From assembly GCA_028554795.2 (NCBI GenBank), contig JAPYKE020000268.1, positions 558,001 through 622,000 on the forward strand: DNA of 64,000 nucleotides. The letters run 5' to 3'. The DNA is from Sinohyriopsis cumingii (taxonomy: Eukaryota; Mollusca; Bivalvia; Unionida; Unionidae). Below the pieces are notes generated by a model. That model worked only from the letters and a program-made list of their open reading frames with translations. It was not told the origin of the DNA and searched no databases. Every line of letters begins with the position of its first letter. Position 1 is the stretch's first letter. The position numbers and the translations under genes were made by a program. Positions 13,422 to 64,000 of the stretch are shown here, in pieces.

Positions 13422-15625
13422 CTGAAATAAAGTAAATTCAGGTCCACTCATCATAATGAAACAGTACTTTACATCACAACACTAATCTCTAGAAATGGGA
13501 TGTTCTAATCATTCTGCCAGAAAAAACTTATGGTTTATGTTTTGAGTGTGTTTATATATGTCGTTGTCTATAAACATATCAAGATTAATGTTTTTGTAAA
13601 ATGTATTTCGCTGCGTATTGTGTCTGTTTGGATGGGGATAGAGTGTGCTTATAAACACTCTCTTACCAGTCAGTAAACCTATGAAAATATTGAGAAAAAG
13701 GGTTCATTCAATTCCGCGTAATTTATTTTTCCTTATGTATTTGTGGGATGGATGTTTGACTTCACATCTGTGCTTAAAGTGTAAAAAGGGCTGTGTTTGC
13801 CTCTCTTGCAATTCATGATAAACAGTGAGCAAAAGAAGAACGGCAAACGTTGGCATGCTGAATATGACCATCAGCTTAATGGAAATATTTCAGGATCTCC
13901 TGGATCGGGTGGAATAATTAGTTATCTACACGCCCCAAGTGACACTTGAAGAGAGAAATCACTTGTCTGAGAGTTGCAGAAAAGATCGTCAAAGATGCGA
14001 TGAAAGAAGAAGTACTGAAGCTCAAAGCGACGTGGCCTCAGAAAAAAGGATGAAGGAGCAGGGGAATGGAGAGAGAGGCCATTCCATTGCCTCAGTACCA
14101 GCTGGATGAAGATCTAGGAAATATTCCGCCGATTGGGCAATCCACAATGGATGCCAGCAGAGGAGAAGGAAGACTGTGAAAACAAACAAACGAGCTTTTT
14201 CTAGGCCCGTGGTGTCCGCCAAGATGTGGTGAAGGACAAATGGGAAGAACTGCTGTGAGATCTGAAATGTTAAACCCAGGATGTGTGACCACTAAGGGAG
14301 AGCAGTGGCAAAATTCAGAATCTCTTCTCAGAGCCATCGAAATCTCACAAAAGAAAGAACTATAAATCATATTTGCAAAATTGTATGGTTGTGTTTTTGT
14401 ATGTCTTTTTCTTTCTCCTCAGAAAAGAAACTTAAAACAATGGACCTTTCTCTTCCAATATTATTTGTTTGGAAAGGCATACTAGTAGTAGTAGTATTTG
14501 TAGTATATAAACATATCATACCTTTGTGTTTGATAGTATGCTACTGTTTTGTCAGCACAGAGCGTTTGCATAGACATTTATACAATTTGCGATGAATATT
14601 AGGGGTATTTCTGGATTGCAATAAAAGGCGATTACTGGATAATATATGTGATGTGTTCGGATTATAATTGGAGGCTTTAATTGGATTATATGGTGTGTGA
14701 TTGGATAGTAATCAAGATGCCGATACTTGATTATATATGTGATGTGTAGGATAGCCGAAATAAATTTCACATTACCTTTCCCGTTTCGCCCCATAAACAC
14801 ATTTTACCCTATATAAACCTTTGACTACATAAACACATTGTATGCCCATAATATCATTTCACGTTAAACCTATGGGGAATTTTAACATAGTATGTTCTAT
14901 ATGGCCCCATACAGCCTAACAATATAAACCTACTGGGTAATGTTGATTCTAATTAGCCCACAATAGGTTCAGTCAACTACTTGTCATGTATATAGCATCT
15001 ACCACATACCTTTATGATAATTTGTACACAACAACCAGTTTCAAAATTCCATAGTCTTGTTCGAGTAGTCGTCCCACCGACACATTTGTAGCATAATATG
15101 TCTTTGGGTGAAGCAATGTTACCATTCAGCCAGTGCCAATAAGTCAATTTACATAAACATTATAAATTATTGTTTTTATGTATGGTCAATCGTGATTAGG
15201 TGAAAATCATTTTTGGTAATACATACTGTGTTGGGTCCCAGAAACCTGATACACAGATTCAGTTCTAATTAATTTTTCTGCTTGCGTGTTTGTATTAATA
15301 CCTTCGACTCAAGGTCCCTTAGGTTTCTCTGATAATTATGTCGGTCTTTTGCTGCATGCCCACTTCAAATGTCCCCCTTTACTTTATTAGCAGCATATCT
15401 TGGTTCTTGTTTGATTTCGTTAGTCACTCTCCTCAATCGTGGCCACATAATCCATGATATCATTTAATTGAGACTCGGAGCATTTCTACTCATTAGTATA
15501 CTCGCTTCTTCTTCTGTTCATTGTCCCATTCTTAGCCCGCTAGGCATTGCAGTGCATATACCAGTACCCCTCTGAAAAGATTCTAATTCTGACAACAAAA
15601 TGTAGACCATCATCCATTTTCTGAC
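13422..15625. other. No gene seen
   Basis: No convincing exon on either strand. The short frames near 14.0-14.6 kb lack motifs. Confidence 0.55.
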
Positions 15626-15874
15626 TTATCCCTGGTCACTTGCACATTGTAGTTCTTCACCATTTAAGGCATCAACAAAGCAGTCTCTTCGTAGTTGTTC
15701 GCAAATATCTTGAGATAGTTTTGACTTTTGTCGAACTCCTTTTTTCATCCGAGCTCCGTAAAGCTCTGAATGGTTTCTGGGCTCAAAGCTCGCTATTAAA
15801 GCAAATACAAGAAGAGGAAAGCTTCGACGCATTTCTTGTTTCAAATCACAGAGTATTTCTTGTGAAGTCTCCAT
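15626..15874 (-). pseudogene. Retrotransposon Gag-like fragment
   Basis: Minus-strand ORF of 82 codons. The order of motifs (ASFEPRNHSELYGARMKKG, KLSQDICEQLRRDCF, VDALNGEELQ) resembles the capsid-region helices of Gypsy-type Gag, where a D-x-x-x-x-AL-x-x-x-EL segment ends the retrotransposon Gag homology. A deletion seems to have removed the middle. No zinc knuckle, protease or reverse transcriptase follows on this strand. Assignment by resemblance only. Confidence 0.35.
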
Positions 15875-17586
15875 CAGACTGGTGGCTTATATCTTTTCTG
15901 TGTTTGTCCATTTGTTTATTTCAGAAATTCTTTCAAAAGGCACCCTGTCGTTCTTGAATTTGTTCGACCATCATAGGTTGCATGGTACTTCCCGGGTCTG
16001 GTATACTCTCTTATCTTTCATGTATGACAGGCCGCCGGATAAAGCCAGTATTCTGCTTCCCCTAAAATTCTGATTGATTAACCCGACTGATTGCATACCT
16101 CCATTGAGCTCTGACTTTGTTTGGCTCTCGCTAAAAGGCAGTGACAGTCAGATATATTTGCCCCGTCATGTTGTTTTACATTGTTTGTCTTTCTTATTTA
16201 TCATCTGAATCCAGCTGCTGCAATAAGTCTAATCTTTGTATAATGAAGTAACACACCAATGTGACCGGTGTACCATGTGTCACATCACATCATGCGCTGC
16301 CTCTGCAAGCAAGTGTGTATTTTGGGCTAGGTTGAATTATTTCTGTTTCGTTGCTTGATGGAAAGACATAAAAAGTTAATACCTATGGGAAACCCACAAC
16401 ACCAGTTGAAGTTGACATTGTGAATTCTGCTTACAATATTGAGTTTAATGTAATATTATGAGTGTGGACGAGAGAGAGAGAGAGAGAGTATGAATGTAAA
16501 TTGGTGTATGCAACGAAAGTGTAAAGAAATAAAGATAAATATATCCAATGTTTATACACTGGAGCCCAGATAATTATATCTGGAATAAATATATACAAAT
16601 AATTTGGAAGACTGTACAGTGGAAATGTAACACAAACAATACGTCCTTAATAGCATTATGCTTGTAAAACCTATCAAACGAATAATATGGCTCAAAAACT
16701 GCAAGGGAAGAAACTGGAACTTCAACGTAAGCATACTGGTTTTCGAACTTACTTCCCCTGAGAAGCAGACTATGGAAGTTATGTTAAACACCTTTAATAT
16801 TAGCAAATGCCAAAGCTGTGGCTATTGGCTAACAATGTACGATGACAGGGTGCAAAATAGCTGGCAAACTCTATGGTCTGTTGATAGTCACATTAAGAAC
16901 TCCCCAAATGCCAACTAAGAATCATCTTATACCTTTGTAAACCAAACGACCCGAAACCGAAGGAACCAAATACATTGTTCGATTTCGGGATTGATTATAT
17001 AGAACTTAGATGAAAAGAACTGAATATATCCAAATGTTAACCCAACTGGTTACACCCCAAAATGGAGGCATATGTAATCAGCCGTGCTGCACACAAAGGA
17101 GAAAATGAGATAGTTCGGCAGCTACAGGTATTACATTGAATTAAATGTACGCAGAATTCAATATCAAACATTCCTACGGAATGATAGCAGGATAGAAAGT
17201 TCAACATAAGGTAAATAATGCGAGTTTTATGAGTCGGTAAGTGGTTTGGTAAAATCCACTCTATAAAACTATGTTCATGTACAACCACATGCACAGGCAC
17301 GTATAATTTAAAAGCTTTTTAGGACAGAATATGCGATTTAATGTGTGGATATAAAGCCATCTATGTTAGTAACGGATGTACCATAAAAGTTATTCTGGCA
17401 GAGTATATCATTAAAATAACTTGCTGAAATAGCGATGTTTGCAACTTTGACATTAAGCATACTATTGTTTACCTGTAGATTGCAGACGTAATAGTCTTCG
17501 AGCGTATACTGATTTTCAATCTTAAAAATTAATTGGTACACATATATAGCTATGTACCAAAGTAAAACTGTATATTCAATTTTCAG
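15875..17586. other. Upstream region of the SAMHD1-like gene
   Basis: No coding exon found. A (GA)n run lies at about 16468-16489. The promoter and any upstream non-coding exon of the SAMHD1-like gene should lie here or further 5', but no TATA or initiator could be assigned with confidence. Confidence 0.5.
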
Positions 17587-17649
17587 GCTGCAAAAGCATA
17601 CTAAAATCTTGTATATCCCTTGGCAAATATTGCTGACATCAAGTACAAA

Positions 17650-17673
<24 letters not shown>
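17587..17673 (+). CDS. SAMHD1-like: Exon 1: 5'UTR end plus first 8 codons
   Basis: A pyrimidine-rich acceptor (tttcag) precedes this exon and a perfect donor (gtaagt) follows it. All three frames are closed near its 5' end, including a TAA at 17602 in the coding frame. The first ATG after it is at 17650, with A at -3. The eight codons read MTDSSKWK and end in phase 0, matching the phase-0 entry of exon 2. The last lysine falls where human SAMHD1 has K116, just before the conserved DP-HG motif. Coding is 17650-17673; the rest is 5'UTR. Any further upstream non-coding exon and the promoter were not located. Confidence 0.7.

Positions 17674-64000
<46,327 letters not shown>

Overview
The window is AT-rich, intron-rich animal DNA packed with microsatellites, minisatellites, tRNA-derived SINEs and decayed transposable elements (Penelope-like, CR1/jockey-like LINE, Maverick/Polinton, a solo LTR). 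Short coding exons separated by kilobase introns, together with this repeat mix, suggest a marine invertebrate, most likely a lophotrochozoan such as a mollusc. That assignment is inference.

The main content is one long plus-strand gene that I could thread exon by exon. It starts at an ATG at 17650 and runs past the window end at 64000. Seventeen exons (CDS pieces 17650-17673, 22306-22466, 24142-24263, 25290-25360, 28311-28424, 33980-34036, 39567-39746, 40541-40632, 42210-42257, 42885-43164, 45719-45817, 50165-50281, 51484-51587, 56360-56430, 57835-58017, 62287-63351, 63746-64000) are bounded by GT/AG sites, and the reading frame is preserved at every junction, giving at least 1014 residues. 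Exons 1-13 (residues 1-490) encode a complete SAMHD1-type HD dNTP triphosphohydrolase core without the usual N-terminal SAM domain. Exons 14-15 encode an acidic linker and a helical segment. Exons 16-17 encode a helical region, an unassigned middle region and a trypsin-like serine peptidase domain (His in TCAHLL, Asp in GLDAAL; the Ser should lie just past the window end). The predicted product is thus a SAMHD1-trypsin-like peptidase fusion, the most unusual thing here.

Region by region: 1-6.4 kb holds microsatellites, two candidate exons of an unknown gene and a CCHC-knuckle-like ORF. 6.9-9.1 kb holds degenerate minisatellites. 9.1-10.6 kb is a decayed Penelope-like element with reverse transcriptase and GIY-YIG remains. 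10.6-17.6 kb is mostly featureless, with a possible minus-strand terminal exon near 13.3 kb and a Gag-like minus-strand fragment near 15.7 kb. 17.6-64 kb is the fusion gene. Its introns carry a SINE at 18.9 kb, a possible MITE at 23.4 kb, a 5-kb minisatellite (28.4-33.5 kb) that grew from the 3' end of exon 5, a broken Maverick/Polinton with a nested LINE (about 34.7-39.4 kb), a second SINE at 51.7 kb, a solo LTR (54.5-56.0 kb) and a third SINE at 60 kb.

If the fusion is expressed as one protein, it joins a nucleotide-depleting or nucleotide-sensing HD enzyme to a protease. That is an effector-like combination reminiscent of innate immune or anti-element proteins, but its function is inference only.
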